Below, piece after piece: positions 33,548 through 42,594 of a DNA stretch of 64,000 nt; within the stretch, counting starts at the first letter, position 1, and every line of letters starts with the position of its first letter. The notes under the pieces were generated by a model. The model worked only from the letters and a program-made list of their open reading frames with translations. It did no database searches and was not told the origin of the DNA. Both the position numbers and the translations under genes were made by a program. This DNA comes from an uncultured Ruminiclostridium sp. (GTDB lineage Bacteria > Bacillota > Clostridia > Oscillospirales > Ruminococcaceae), in assembly GCA_944386545.1 (NCBI GenBank), contig CALXBK010000001.1, positions 62,001 to 126,000 of the forward strand, in the 5' to 3' direction.

Positions 33548-34417
33548 TTATCTTCTTGCCTCGCCCCTGATAACTATGCCGATTACATAAGGGCCTGTGT
33601 TGCTTGCAACAGCTGCGCCTGCGGTGCTTATCATTGCGGGCGCTCTGCCTGTCTTTGCGGTGTACTGCCTTATAAATTCGTCCTCCTGCTCGGGCATACA
33701 GGTACGAAGCACCTGCCAGGGCGTTTCGGGGATTGCACGGGAGGAAATATATTCAACCGCATCGCTTATCGCGTTTTTCTCGCCCCTTGATTTCTTTACA
33801 ACCGCACTTTCTCCGTCAATAAGGGAGATAAGGGGTTTAAGTCCCATAAGCTCGCCCAGGAACGCCGCCGCCGCACTTATTCTGCCCGACTTTTTCATGT
33901 GGCGCAGACCGAAGCCTATGAGATAAATCTCGCAGTTGTTGAACATATCGTTGAGATATGCGATTACCATGTCTATATCCTGTCCCGCTTCAAGCTTCTT
34001 TGCCGCTTCGACAAGGGGGTAGCCGTAGCCGACGGAGTAGCAATGGCTGTCGAGAATTTCTATCCTCATCTTTGCCGCTTCCGGATGCTTCGCAAGGAAG
34101 GTTTCCTTTGCAAGCACCGCATTTTCATACGTCTTTGAGCCGGTTGAATTTATCAGCACGAAGATAAGCGCATCATAGCCCTCCTCGTAATACTTCATGA
34201 ACTTTTCCTCAAAGCGGATTGTCGTAATCTGAGAGGTTTTGGGGATATACTCCGATTTGTCTATCATCTCAAGAAATTCCTGCGGAGTAAAGTCAACTCT
34301 TTCTCTGAGGCTTTTATCGCCGAGAGTGATGTCGAACGGCATAACGTCTATGCCGTATCTTAGTTCCTCTGCCGCGGGCAGGTCGCTTGCGCTGTCGGTA
34401 ATTAGCTTGATTTTCAT
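33548..34417 (-). CDS. DegV family fatty-acid-binding protein
   Basis: This 289-residue two-domain protein has LITDSASDLPAA at the start, IPKTSQITTIRFEEKF and the conserved YLIGFGLRHMKKSGRISAAAAFLG segment. Family members (FakB/DegV) bind a fatty acid and present it to the kinase FakA, which feeds exogenous fatty acids into phospholipid synthesis. No FakA kinase is in the window. It lies 51 bases after trmL on the same strand. Confidence 0.93.
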   Translation of the reverse strand: MKIKLITDSASDLPAAEELRYGIDVMPFDITLGDKSLRERVDFTPQEFLEMIDKSEYIPKTSQITTIRFEEKFMKYYEEGYDALIFVLINSTGSKTYENAVLAKETFLAKHPEAAKMRIEILDSHCYSVGYGYPLVEAAKKLEAGQDIDMVIAYLNDMFNNCEIYLIGFGLRHMKKSGRISAAAAFLGELMGLKPLISLIDGESAVVKKSRGEKNAISDAVEYISSRAIPETPWQVLRTCMPEQEDEFIRQYTAKTGRAPAMISTAGAAVASNTGPYVIGIVIRGEARR

Positions 34418-34468
34418 TTAATTTTTCCTTTCGTCACTTTGATAATTTAAAAACTATTGCTGATGAAA

Positions 34469-34975
34469 TTATTCTGCGTTGCTCCAGTCGTATTTTGTAA
34501 GCGAGCCGAAATTCTGAAGCTCGGGGAAGTCCCATTGCCTCAGCGTTTCGTACACGCCGATTGCAACGCTGTTTGAGAGGTTCAGGCTGCGCATTTCGTT
34601 TATCATCGGTATTCTGACGCAGCGGCTCTTGTTTTTAAACAGCAGGTCCTCGGGCAGTCCCTTATCCTCTCTGCCGAATACCAAAAACACCCGGTCGGGG
34701 TATTTTACGTCGGAATATTTGTTCTGCCCCTTGGTGGTGAAGTAGTAAAACTCGCCGCCGGTGTTCCTTTCAAAAAATTCCTCGGTGTTCTTATAATAGG
34801 ATATATCAAGATAGTGCCAGTAGTCAAGCCCTGCGTGCTTTAATTTTCTGTCGTCGATTTTAAAGCCCATCGGCTCAACCAAATGAAGCCTTGCCCCCGT
34901 TACCGCACAGGTACGGGCAATGTTGCCGGTATTTTGCGGTATTTGAGGCTCGATAAGTACAATGTTAAGCTGCAT
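34469..34975 (-). CDS. trmL: tRNA (cytidine(34)-2'-O)-methyltransferase
   Basis: This 168-residue minimal SPOUT methyltransferase has IEPQIPQNTGNIARTC, HLVEPMGF, VFLVFGREDKGLP and IPMINEMRSLNLSNSVAIGVYE, all standard motifs of the knotted fold. It methylates the wobble ribose of tRNA-Leu isoacceptors. The length is typical of TrmL. It follows the transglutaminase gene by 13 bases. Confidence 0.95.
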   Translation of the reverse strand: MQLNIVLIEPQIPQNTGNIARTCAVTGARLHLVEPMGFKIDDRKLKHAGLDYWHYLDISYYKNTEEFFERNTGGEFYYFTTKGQNKYSDVKYPDRVFLVFGREDKGLPEDLLFKNKSRCVRIPMINEMRSLNLSNSVAIGVYETLRQWDFPELQNFGSLTKYDWSNAE

Positions 34976-34988
34976 ATATTCTCCTGTT

Positions 34989-36149
34989 TCAGCCTGTCGC
35001 CGTTATCAGCGTAATGCCGTTTGCGCTGAGCGCCTTTTTACAAACGGTAAGGGAAGAAATTTTGCGGAAAAGCTGCTGTGACTGAGTATCGTCAAGGCTG
35101 TCGCCGGTGTAGATAAGCACCCTGCCTTTTTCTCCGATAATATCAGCCGCCTGCTGTGCCGCTTGCTCCGACACATTTTCTGCGGTCATATCGGCAATAT
35201 CGTCTGCAAGAGTGTTTTTTGCCGCAGGAATAAGCGGGGACTGCTTTGAATCAAAGGTGAAAAAGCTGTAGGCGGTATCCCATGACATGCCATAGTAAAA
35301 CACGCCGTAATCTCTTGTGGGCTGACAGGAATCCGCCGTTGCGTCAAAGTAATAGTATTCTCCGTCTATAAAGGCGAAGTTTAAGGCGTGGTTGCCGTTT
35401 CTGTTTACTCCGTTTACCGAGGCGGTTTCTATGCCGCACAGGTTGAACAGCAGGGTAACCGTATCCGAATATCCGTCGCAGACAGCCACGCCGTCAAGCA
35501 GGGCGTCCGCAATGGGAACATTGTCGGCAGAGTAACTGCCCGTGACATAATCAATGTTTCTTACAACATATTCGTACAGGTACAGCGACTTTTCAATTTC
35601 GGTATCACATTCCGCAGGGAGAGAAGCGACAAGCTCCTTTGCCTTATCGTATGCCTCCTGCCGCCGCTTTGCGTATTCCTTGCCGAGAGTTTTAAGCTCA
35701 AGGCTGAGCATAACTGCGCCGTTTTTGTTGCACGGCTCTAAGGTAAGGCGTCCGTCAACGGTGTAGTTGTGGGCGATAAACGGGCTGTCACAGCTGAGCG
35801 CCGCCATGATTTCCGACATATGCACAGCGCTGTCTATCCTCTTTTCGGGAATAAGTATATAGCTGTAACCGTTGTCGGCGGCATAGGCGACAGCGTTGTA
35901 AACCGCCTTGTCGCTGTCGGAAAGTGTGGAGAAGTAATAATCCGAAACTGCGTCGGAATACTTATGCCTGTAAGAAATAAGCTCGTCGGGCGTAAGCTCT
36001 GCTTGGGTATTTGAAGCGCTGTCAGCCGCAAAATAAAAGTATTCCGCTGAAAGCCCCAGCGCAGGGAGCAGAAAGTAAATTGCGCTTATTATTACTGCGG
36101 GTATGATTATCACCGCCGCCGTTATGCCGATTATTTTCCCTGCCCTCAT
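34989..36149 (-). CDS. Transglutaminase-like domain protein, membrane-anchored
   Basis: This 386-residue protein has an N-terminal membrane helix (about 8-32) and a transglutaminase/cysteine-protease-like domain. The Cys-His-Asp triad is visible: VAVCDGYSDTVTLLF, GNHALNF and YYYFDATAD. The domain faces outside and probably acts on peptides or cell-wall proteins. The substrate cannot be inferred. It lies between the amidohydrolase and trmL genes in a tight minus-strand run. Confidence 0.85.
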   Translation of the reverse strand: MRAGKIIGITAAVIIIPAVIISAIYFLLPALGLSAEYFYFAADSASNTQAELTPDELISYRHKYSDAVSDYYFSTLSDSDKAVYNAVAYAADNGYSYILIPEKRIDSAVHMSEIMAALSCDSPFIAHNYTVDGRLTLEPCNKNGAVMLSLELKTLGKEYAKRRQEAYDKAKELVASLPAECDTEIEKSLYLYEYVVRNIDYVTGSYSADNVPIADALLDGVAVCDGYSDTVTLLFNLCGIETASVNGVNRNGNHALNFAFIDGEYYYFDATADSCQPTRDYGVFYYGMSWDTAYSFFTFDSKQSPLIPAAKNTLADDIADMTAENVSEQAAQQAADIIGEKGRVLIYTGDSLDDTQSQQLFRKISSLTVCKKALSANGITLITATG

Positions 36150-36173
36150 AGCGTTACCTCTTCTCCCATACGC

Positions 36174-37355
36174 CTACTTTGTCATACCGAATATTTTTCC
36201 GTCTATTATTACCGTGTCGGGCTGTGAGGTTGCCGCAAGCGGATCGCAGGAGAATATCAGAATATCTGCGTCCTTGCCCGCTTCAATACTGCCCGTGCGG
36301 TCTGATATTCCGCCGATTTGAGCAGGGTAAATTGTTATCGCCCTCAGAGCCTCGTAATACGGAAGTCCGCCCTTTACGGCAAGCGCCGCCGAGAGGGGAA
36401 GATACTGCTCGGGCACAACGGGGTGGTCTGTGCAGATACAAAAACGGACGCCCGCCTTATAAAGCTGTGCCGCCGCATTTATCGTGTGATTGCGAAGCTC
36501 GGGCTTACTGCGGTCGCACAGCACGGGGCCTATTATCGCCCTTGCGTTTTCCTCTTTCAGCTCGTCTGCTATAAGGTGTCCCTCGGTTGCGTGTATCAGT
36601 ACATAATAAAGGTTAAATTCATCTGCTATTCGTATCGCGGTGAAAATATCGTCCGCCCTGTGGCAATGGAAATGTGCGGGAAGCTCCCTTTTTAAAAGCG
36701 GCAGAAGCGCCTCGCACTTTGCGTCGTATTCCGGAAGCTCGCTCTCCTCGTCTGTGCCGAGGGAGCTTTCATACTCCGTCATATCGTCAAGGTAACGCTT
36801 TGCCTTGTACAGCTGTTCCCTTATAATCGCCGCCGTCGCCATACGGGTAACGGGCGCGCTGTCCTTGTCTTTGTACACGCCTTTGGGATTTTCGCCCAGC
36901 GCAAATTTTATCGCGGCGGGGGATTTTATTATCAGTTTGTCTATACGCTTTGAGCCTGCGGTTTTCATCGCAAGAAAGCCGCCGCCTATGGGGTTTGCGC
37001 TTCCCATGCCGCAGATGACGGAGGTAACGCCCGCCCTTGCCGCCTCGTCAAAACAGCGGTCGCAGGGATTTATCATGTCGATTGCCCTTAAATGCGGGGT
37101 AGCAGGGTCGGTATCCTCGTTGCCGTCGTCGCCCTCAAACGCAAGTCCGTCCTCCCACACGCCTATGTGGGTATGCGCGTCGATAAAGCCGGGCAGACAG
37201 AGCCTGCCGTCGGCGTTTATGTCACTGTCTGTTATCTGAGCGTCAAGCTCGCTCATATCCCCGACCTTTGTAATCTTTCCGTTTTCTATGGCTATAAAGC
37301 CGTTTTTGTAATTCTTATCCGCCATTGTCAGAATGTCGGCGTTGTAAATCAGCAT
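36174..37355 (-). CDS. Amidohydrolase family protein
   Basis: This 393-residue metal-dependent hydrolase resembles the imidazolonepropionase/dihydroorotase-like group. Motifs are the HxH site GFIDAHTHIGVWEDG, the later His ligands in PAHFHCHRADD and VLIHATEGH, and the Asp in CICTDHPVVPEQYL. It is cytoplasmic, with no signal peptide. The substrate is unknown. The neighbours (shikimate and envelope genes) give no clear hint. Confidence 0.88.
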   Translation of the reverse strand: MLIYNADILTMADKNYKNGFIAIENGKITKVGDMSELDAQITDSDINADGRLCLPGFIDAHTHIGVWEDGLAFEGDDGNEDTDPATPHLRAIDMINPCDRCFDEAARAGVTSVICGMGSANPIGGGFLAMKTAGSKRIDKLIIKSPAAIKFALGENPKGVYKDKDSAPVTRMATAAIIREQLYKAKRYLDDMTEYESSLGTDEESELPEYDAKCEALLPLLKRELPAHFHCHRADDIFTAIRIADEFNLYYVLIHATEGHLIADELKEENARAIIGPVLCDRSKPELRNHTINAAAQLYKAGVRFCICTDHPVVPEQYLPLSAALAVKGGLPYYEALRAITIYPAQIGGISDRTGSIEAGKDADILIFSCDPLAATSQPDTVIIDGKIFGMTK

Positions 37356-37372
37356 GGCTGTTCCTTCCGTTT

Positions 37373-37906
37373 TCAGTTGTTGAGTATCTTCTTTTTCTTT
37401 TCCTTTTGCTCTGCCTGTTCGATAAGAGAGAGTATCGTATCGGCTATCTGCCTGTCGCTGCCGTTTGCCGCAACCTCAAAGGTGCTGTTTTTGCGGTAAA
37501 TCGGAAAGCGCATATCATACAGCCGGTTTAATTGCTCCTTTGTGCTGCTTACGGCGAGAGGACGGTTTTTGTCGCCCTTTATGCGCTCGTAGCAGATTTC
37601 AAAATCGGTGTTCAGAAATACGACATAGCCGTTCTCACGGGCAAATTCGGCGGTCTTATCCCGAAGCAGCGCACCGCCGCCCGTAGCTATAACCGTTCTG
37701 CCCCTGAAGCGTTTAATATACTCCGCTTCAAGCTCTCTGAAATGAGGCTCGCCGTATTTTTCAAATATTTCGGGTATCTTCATGCCCTGCTGCTGAACGA
37801 TGTATCTGTCAAGGTCGATGAATACCGCACAGCTTTTGACTGCCAGCACTCTGCCGATATGACTTTTTCCGCAGCCCATAAAGCCGCAAAGATATATAGG
37901 TTTCAT
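37373..37906 (-). CDS. aroK: Shikimate kinase
   Basis: This 177-residue P-loop kinase has the Walker A motif GFMGCGKS (8-15), DLDRYI with the shikimate-binding Asp, FRELE and the ATGGGALLR loop. It phosphorylates shikimate in chorismate synthesis. Its ATG overlaps the aroE stop (TGATG), so the two are translationally coupled. The Lys/Glu-rich tail is slightly longer than usual. Confidence 0.95.
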   Translation of the reverse strand: MKPIYLCGFMGCGKSHIGRVLAVKSCAVFIDLDRYIVQQQGMKIPEIFEKYGEPHFRELEAEYIKRFRGRTVIATGGGALLRDKTAEFARENGYVVFLNTDFEICYERIKGDKNRPLAVSSTKEQLNRLYDMRFPIYRKNSTFEVAANGSDRQIADTILSLIEQAEQKEKKKKILNN

Positions 37907-38751
37907 CAGACAAGCTCCGACATTTCATTTACTATTGCGGCTATCTGTTCGTTTGTGTATTCAAAGCCGCTCCAGATAGTCTGCGCCTGTGCCGCCTGCC
38001 ATACAAGCATGGACATACCGCCGCTTATTTTCTCAGTACCCTTTTTTTCAAAAAGCTCCATCAGCTTTGTTTTGCCGGGATTGTAAATTGCATCAAACAA
38101 AGCGTCGGCGGTTATACTTTCCGCCGCAGGGTTATCCAAGGGGCAGTTATCGGTATTGGGGTACATTCCGACGGGCGTGGAATTTACAACAAGCGTAAAG
38201 TCGCCCCTTGCGTCCTTTAAAAGGCAAAGGCTGACCTTGTCAAGGCCGTAGGTCCTTTTAAGCTCGCCGCAGAATTTTTCCGTGTCGGCAAGATCCGCTT
38301 CTCTGACGGCAACGGTAAGCACAGCCCCGTGCATAAGGGCCTCTATCGCCATCATTCTGCCCACGCCCCCGCAGCCCAGCAGGAGAGTTTTTTCAAAGGA
38401 CGCGCCCATCGCCTCTATCGTTTTGAGAAAGCCCAGGCAGTCGGTATTGTAGCCGACAGCGTTGCCGTTCTTTACGTCAATGCAGTTTACGCTTGAATAG
38501 CGCTTTGCGGACAGGTCAAGGCTGTCGCAGAAATCAAGTATGCTTAATTTATGAGGAATTGTGATATTAAAGCCGCTGAGGGATTTTAACAGGGGATAAT
38601 TTTCCGTCAGCCTTTCGGGGGGGATTTCGTATATCGAATATTCTGCGTTTTCGTTTCTTATTTCAAAAAGTCTTTTGTGAATTTGCGGCGACAGGGTATG
38701 TCCGAGAGGATAACCGAGTATGCCGTATTTCAGCGTTTTGACGTTGGACAT
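37906..38751 (-). CDS. aroE: Shikimate dehydrogenase
   Basis: The start ATG 38751 gives 281 residues (GAAAGGAAC upstream). An in-frame ATG at 38811 would overlap the PAP2 gene. The motifs are GYPLGHTLSPQIHKRL, ITIPHK with catalytic Lys68, the partner Asp in YNTDCLGF, and the NADP-binding GCGGVGR. It reduces 3-dehydroshikimate to shikimate. It forms an aroE-aroK pair within a longer minus-strand operon starting at fabD. Confidence 0.95.
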   Translation of the reverse strand: MSNVKTLKYGILGYPLGHTLSPQIHKRLFEIRNENAEYSIYEIPPERLTENYPLLKSLSGFNITIPHKLSILDFCDSLDLSAKRYSSVNCIDVKNGNAVGYNTDCLGFLKTIEAMGASFEKTLLLGCGGVGRMMAIEALMHGAVLTVAVREADLADTEKFCGELKRTYGLDKVSLCLLKDARGDFTLVVNSTPVGMYPNTDNCPLDNPAAESITADALFDAIYNPGKTKLMELFEKKGTEKISGGMSMLVWQAAQAQTIWSGFEYTNEQIAAIVNEMSELV

Positions 38752-38752
38752 T

Positions 38753-39340
38753 CTAAAAAGTTCCTTTCTTTTGTTGAGGGTTGTCGGAGTTATTTTTTCC
38801 GAACCTTTCATAAACGTATTTTACCGCCATTATTGCAGCAAAGGCGCACGCCGCGCCGAGCAGTCCCCCGCAGATGACGTCCGAGGGGTAATGCACGTAC
38901 AGATACATTCTCGAAAATGCGATAAGCGAGGCATAGGCGTAAACGGGGAATGACAGCTTTGGGATAAAATAAGCCAGCACCGTTGCCGCCGCAAAGGACG
39001 AGCAGGTATGTCCCGACGGCATGGAATAGCCCGACGGGGGCGGGATGATAAGCTGTATTGCCTCATTTACCTGAAACGGGCGGGGACGGGCTATGATATT
39101 TTTAAGCAGCAGCTCTCCCGTCACAGCTCCGAGTATCACTGCGACGATTACCGCAATGCCCGCCTTTCGTGTTTTCGGAAAGCACAGGCAGATAAGCGCC
39201 GCCGCAAGCCAGATTGCTCCCCATTCGCCCGTGCCGGTGACAATAATCATCACAATGTCGCCGAACACGCTTTGAAGGGTGTTTCTGATAAAATCAAGTA
39301 CGGATAAGTCAAGAGCCGTAAGGCTTGCAAAAAAATCCAT
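38753..39340 (-). CDS. PAP2-superfamily membrane phosphatase
   Basis: This 195-residue protein has five or six hydrophobic segments and the three phosphatase motifs: KNIIARPRP, PSGHTCSS and SRMYLYVHYPSD. Candidates for its substrate are undecaprenyl pyrophosphate (lipid carrier recycling) or phosphatidate. The stop of fabD overlaps its start (TGATG), and it lies next to aroE, so the operon mixes lipid and shikimate functions. Confidence 0.92.
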   Translation of the reverse strand: MDFFASLTALDLSVLDFIRNTLQSVFGDIVMIIVTGTGEWGAIWLAAALICLCFPKTRKAGIAVIVAVILGAVTGELLLKNIIARPRPFQVNEAIQLIIPPPSGYSMPSGHTCSSFAAATVLAYFIPKLSFPVYAYASLIAFSRMYLYVHYPSDVICGGLLGAACAFAAIMAVKYVYERFGKNNSDNPQQKKGTF

Positions 39341-40278
39341 CAGATATTCTCCGCTTTTTCAAGGGTTTCAAGGTTTTCGATATTTATTGCCGTAACGTCA
39401 TCGAGGGTTTTCTTTACAAGCCCCGTAAGCACCTTGCCCGGGCCGAGCTCGATGTAGGTGTCATAGCCTGCCGCACTGAGCGCCGCAAGCTCCGAGGTGA
39501 ATTTTACGGGTGAGCAGATATGCTTTGCAAGGTATGAGGGCATATCCGAGAAATCCGTCAGCTTTTCGCCGTATACGTTGCAGTAGAAATCCTTTTCGGG
39601 TGCGTTGAAAGGAATATCCTTTGCCTTTTGTAAAAATACCTCTGCCGCGCCGTTCATCAGCTTTGAGTGGAATGCCGCAGAAACCGCAAGCGGAACAATT
39701 CTCTTTGCGCCCTTTGCCGCAAGCGCTTCTTTTGCCTTTGCAATGCCGTCTGTCGTGCCTGCAATAACAGTCTGCACGGGAGAATTGTAGTTTACGGGCG
39801 TGACATAATCCCCGCCGTCCTCTATCTCCTTGCATACTGCCGCCACATCGTCCGCTTTAAGTCCGAGGACCGCCGCCATGCCGCCGGGATTTGCCGACGC
39901 CGCCTTGTCCATAGCCTCGCTTCTGTATTTGATTGCTTTGAAGGCGTTTTCGTAGGTGAGCATACCGCAAGCCGCCATAGCCGCATATTCGCCCAGCGAA
40001 TGACCTGCGACCGCATTTGCGGAAATACCTTTGAGCTTTGCCGCTTCAAGCGCCATGAGGGACATTGTGAGTATTGCGGGCTGTGAAACGGTAGTACGGG
40101 AAAGCTCGCCTTCTTCTGCTTCAAACATCATTTTTGCAATGTCAAAGCCGAGGATTTCACTGCCAAGCTCGGCAACGCTCTTACATTCGGCAAATGCGTC
40201 GTAAAGCTCCTTGCCCATGCCCTTGTACTGAGAGCCTTGTCCGGAAAATAAAAATACTGTTTTTGCTGTGTTTGTCAT
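39340..40278 (-). CDS. fabD: Malonyl-CoA:ACP transacylase FabD
   Basis: From ATG 40278 (AAGGAG ribosome binding site) the protein is 312 residues. An in-frame ATG at 40329 adds an unlikely leader. The motifs are FLFSGQGSQYKGMG, the nucleophile S94 in GHSLGEYAAM, and AAFHSKLM with the catalytic His. It transfers malonate from CoA to AcpP. It is divergent from the fabH-accA operon across a 335-base intergenic region, instead of sitting inside it as in many Firmicutes. Confidence 0.95.
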   Translation of the reverse strand: MTNTAKTVFLFSGQGSQYKGMGKELYDAFAECKSVAELGSEILGFDIAKMMFEAEEGELSRTTVSQPAILTMSLMALEAAKLKGISANAVAGHSLGEYAAMAACGMLTYENAFKAIKYRSEAMDKAASANPGGMAAVLGLKADDVAAVCKEIEDGGDYVTPVNYNSPVQTVIAGTTDGIAKAKEALAAKGAKRIVPLAVSAAFHSKLMNGAAEVFLQKAKDIPFNAPEKDFYCNVYGEKLTDFSDMPSYLAKHICSPVKFTSELAALSAAGYDTYIELGPGKVLTGLVKKTLDDVTAINIENLETLEKAENI

Positions 40279-40613
40279 AAATAGCTTCTCCTTACTGTCA
40301 TATATTGCCGCATATTGCAGAAAATACAATTAAAAAAACAACATTTTACGGCGTTCTGTTCACAAAAAAGCAAATAACTGTTGACAAAACCATGCCGAAT
40401 AGAGTAAAATGAAGTGTACGGCATTTTTTACGGTTTAAATTAAATTAAAATAATTCGGATAGAATAGAGTACAGCTGTCGGTGTCTTTAAAACACCGCCG
40501 TGCCAACCGCATGAAAATATTATACAACAAACCGGAAATAAAATCAACACATAAATTACCTTTAAAATACAATCGGTTCAGCGATGTCAAAACGCTGTGA
40601 AAGGAAAAGGATT
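40279..40613. other. Divergent fabD/fabH intergenic region
   Basis: These 335 bases between divergent genes hold the fabH promoter (40381-40410), an AT-rich block (about 40433-40460) and a CGGTGT/ACACCG hairpin (40479-40497) in the fabH leader. I find no convincing FapR or FabT operator and no clear fabD promoter. Confidence 0.6.
40381..40410 (+). promoter_or_regulatory. Sigma-A promoter for the fatty acid synthesis operon
   Basis: TTGACA (40381-40386), an 18-base spacer and TAAAAT (40405-40410) lie about 200 bases upstream of fabH, leaving a long leader. Confidence 0.75.
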
Positions 40614-41612
40614 ATGGACGGCATTACAATACTCGGTACGGGCGAATATGTACCCGATACGACAGCGACCAACGAAATGTTCGCAAAGTTTATCGACACC
40701 TCCGATGAGTGGATTACCACCCGCACGGGAATAAAGGAGCGCAAAATAAGCAGCTCTACTCCCAACTTCATGATGGGCGCACAGGCGGGCAGACAGGCTG
40801 TTGAAAATGCGGGACTTACCCCCAAGGACATTGACTGCATTATTGTTTCCACTTGCACTCCCGATTTCTTCTACCCCAACACCGCCTGTCTTATTCAGAA
40901 TGTTCTGGGCGCACAGCCCTGTGCGTGCATTGATGTAAATACCGCCTGCACGGGCTTTATAACTGCGCTTGACCTTGCAAGAAGCTATCTTGCGATGAAT
41001 GTGTACAAAACTATTCTCGTAATGGCGAGCGAACGTCTGACAAATCAGATTGATTATGAGGACAGAGGAAGCTGTATACTGTTCGGCGACGGCGCAGGCG
41101 CAGTAGTTGTACAGAAAGGTGAAAACAAGCTGTATTACAGCCATTCCGGCGCAGAGGGCGATATGCTTGAAAGCCTTTACTGCAAGGTTTATTATGACAA
41201 AAACAACCCTTTCCATAAGGAGGACGACTTCCTCAAGGACAAGATAGACACGCCGCAGAAGGAGCGTTACCTTCAGATGGACGGCAGGGCGGTATACAAA
41301 TTTGCCGTTGACGCAATGGCGGGAGCCGTTGCAAAAATATGTGCCGATTCCGGCTTTTCGCTGGACGATATAGACCTTGTAGTACCTCATCAGGCAAACC
41401 TGAGAATAATTCAGGCGGCGATAAAAAAGATGAATGTTGACGAAAGCAAGGTTTACACCAACCTTGAAACGCACGGAAACACCTCAAGCTCCTGCATACC
41501 CATGTGCCTTGCAGAGCTTGACAAGGCGGGCAGACTGAAAAGAGGCATGAGAATTTGTCTTGTCGGCTTCGGCGGAGGTCTTACCTACGGAGCGACGATT
41601 TTTGAGTATTAA
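40614..41612 (+). CDS. fabH: 3-oxoacyl-ACP synthase III FabH
   Basis: This 332-residue enzyme starts at ATG 40614 (GAAAGGAAAAGG ribosome binding site; ATG 40584 rejected). The catalytic triad is visible: C112 in NTACTGF, His in VPHQANLRI and Asn in ETHGNTSSS. It condenses acetyl-CoA or a branched acyl-CoA with malonyl-ACP to start chains. It is the first gene of the fab-acc operon. Confidence 0.96.
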   Translation: MDGITILGTGEYVPDTTATNEMFAKFIDTSDEWITTRTGIKERKISSSTPNFMMGAQAGRQAVENAGLTPKDIDCIIVSTCTPDFFYPNTACLIQNVLGAQPCACIDVNTACTGFITALDLARSYLAMNVYKTILVMASERLTNQIDYEDRGSCILFGDGAGAVVVQKGENKLYYSHSGAEGDMLESLYCKVYYDKNNPFHKEDDFLKDKIDTPQKERYLQMDGRAVYKFAVDAMAGAVAKICADSGFSLDDIDLVVPHQANLRIIQAAIKKMNVDESKVYTNLETHGNTSSSCIPMCLAELDKAGRLKRGMRICLVGFGGGLTYGATIFEY

Positions 41613-41637
41613 TCTTATATAAAGGAAAGGAAAGAAT

Positions 41638-42564
41638 ATGGAAACCGAAATCACAAAGCTTTTGGGTATCAAGTATCCGATTTTTCAGGGAGGAATGGCG
41701 TGGATAGCCGAAAGCACGCTTGCCGCCGCAGTTTCCGATGCGGGCGGTGTGGGAATTATAGCAGGCGGCTCAGCTCCCATAGATTATCTCAGAGAGCAGA
41801 TAAGAAGGGCAAAGTCCCTTACGGACAAGCCCTTTGGTGTGAACATAATGCTTATGAGCCCCAACGCCGAGGACCTTGCACAGCTCGTCATTGACGAAAA
41901 TGTGCCGGTTATCACAACGGGCGCGGGCAACCCCGGCAAATTCATGGAGGCGTGGAACAACGCAGGCATTAAGGTTATTCCCGTAGTACCCAGCGTAGCG
42001 CTTGCAAAAAGAATGGAAAGAAGCGGCGCAGCGGCGGTTATCGCAGAGGGTACTGAGTCGGGCGGCCATATCGGTGAAAACACCACCATGTGTCTTGTGC
42101 CTCAGGTAGTGGACGCGGTTTCAATCCCCGTAATCGCTGCGGGCGGAATTGCAGACGGCAGAGGAATAGCGGCAAGCTTTATGCTCGGCGCGCAGGGCGT
42201 ACAGGTAGGCACGAGATTTTTGGCGGCCGAGGAATGTCAAATTCACCCGACATACAAGCAGCTCGTAATTGACGCAAAGGATACCGACAGCATAGTAACG
42301 GGCAGAACGACAGGCCACCCGTGCAGAAACGTAAAGACAAAGTTTTCAAAGAAGCTTGCAAGCGGCGAGATGAACGGTACAATCACCCCCGATGAGTTTG
42401 AGCAGATTACTCTCGGCTCACTGCGCAAGGCGGTGCAGGACGGCAACCTTGAGGAGGGCTCCTTCCTTTGCGGCGCAATTGCCGGAATGGTAAACAAGAT
42501 TGAGCCTGCAAAGGATATGATTGAGGAAATGTTCGCACAGGCTGAAAAGCTGCTGAACAGATAA
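41638..42564 (+). CDS. fabK: Enoyl-ACP reductase II FabK
   Basis: This 308-residue FMN-dependent enzyme has the nitronate-monooxygenase-like TIM barrel with YPIFQGGMAWIAESTLAAAVSDAGG, EGTESGGHIGE and ALIKE-type FMN loops (AAGGIADGRG, GAQGVQVGTRF). It catalyses the last reduction of each elongation cycle. A FabK enzyme, instead of FabI, usually means triclosan tolerance. It lies 25 bases after fabH. Confidence 0.95.
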   Translation: METEITKLLGIKYPIFQGGMAWIAESTLAAAVSDAGGVGIIAGGSAPIDYLREQIRRAKSLTDKPFGVNIMLMSPNAEDLAQLVIDENVPVITTGAGNPGKFMEAWNNAGIKVIPVVPSVALAKRMERSGAAAVIAEGTESGGHIGENTTMCLVPQVVDAVSIPVIAAGGIADGRGIAASFMLGAQGVQVGTRFLAAEECQIHPTYKQLVIDAKDTDSIVTGRTTGHPCRNVKTKFSKKLASGEMNGTITPDEFEQITLGSLRKAVQDGNLEEGSFLCGAIAGMVNKIEPAKDMIEEMFAQAEKLLNR

Positions 42565-42594
42565 AAGGGCAAAGGCACAAGGAGGAAACAATAA

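Noticed and set aside
40433-40460. FapR or FabT operator upstream of fabH
   Set aside because: The AT-rich block has partial symmetry, but it does not match the recalled operator consensus of either regulator.
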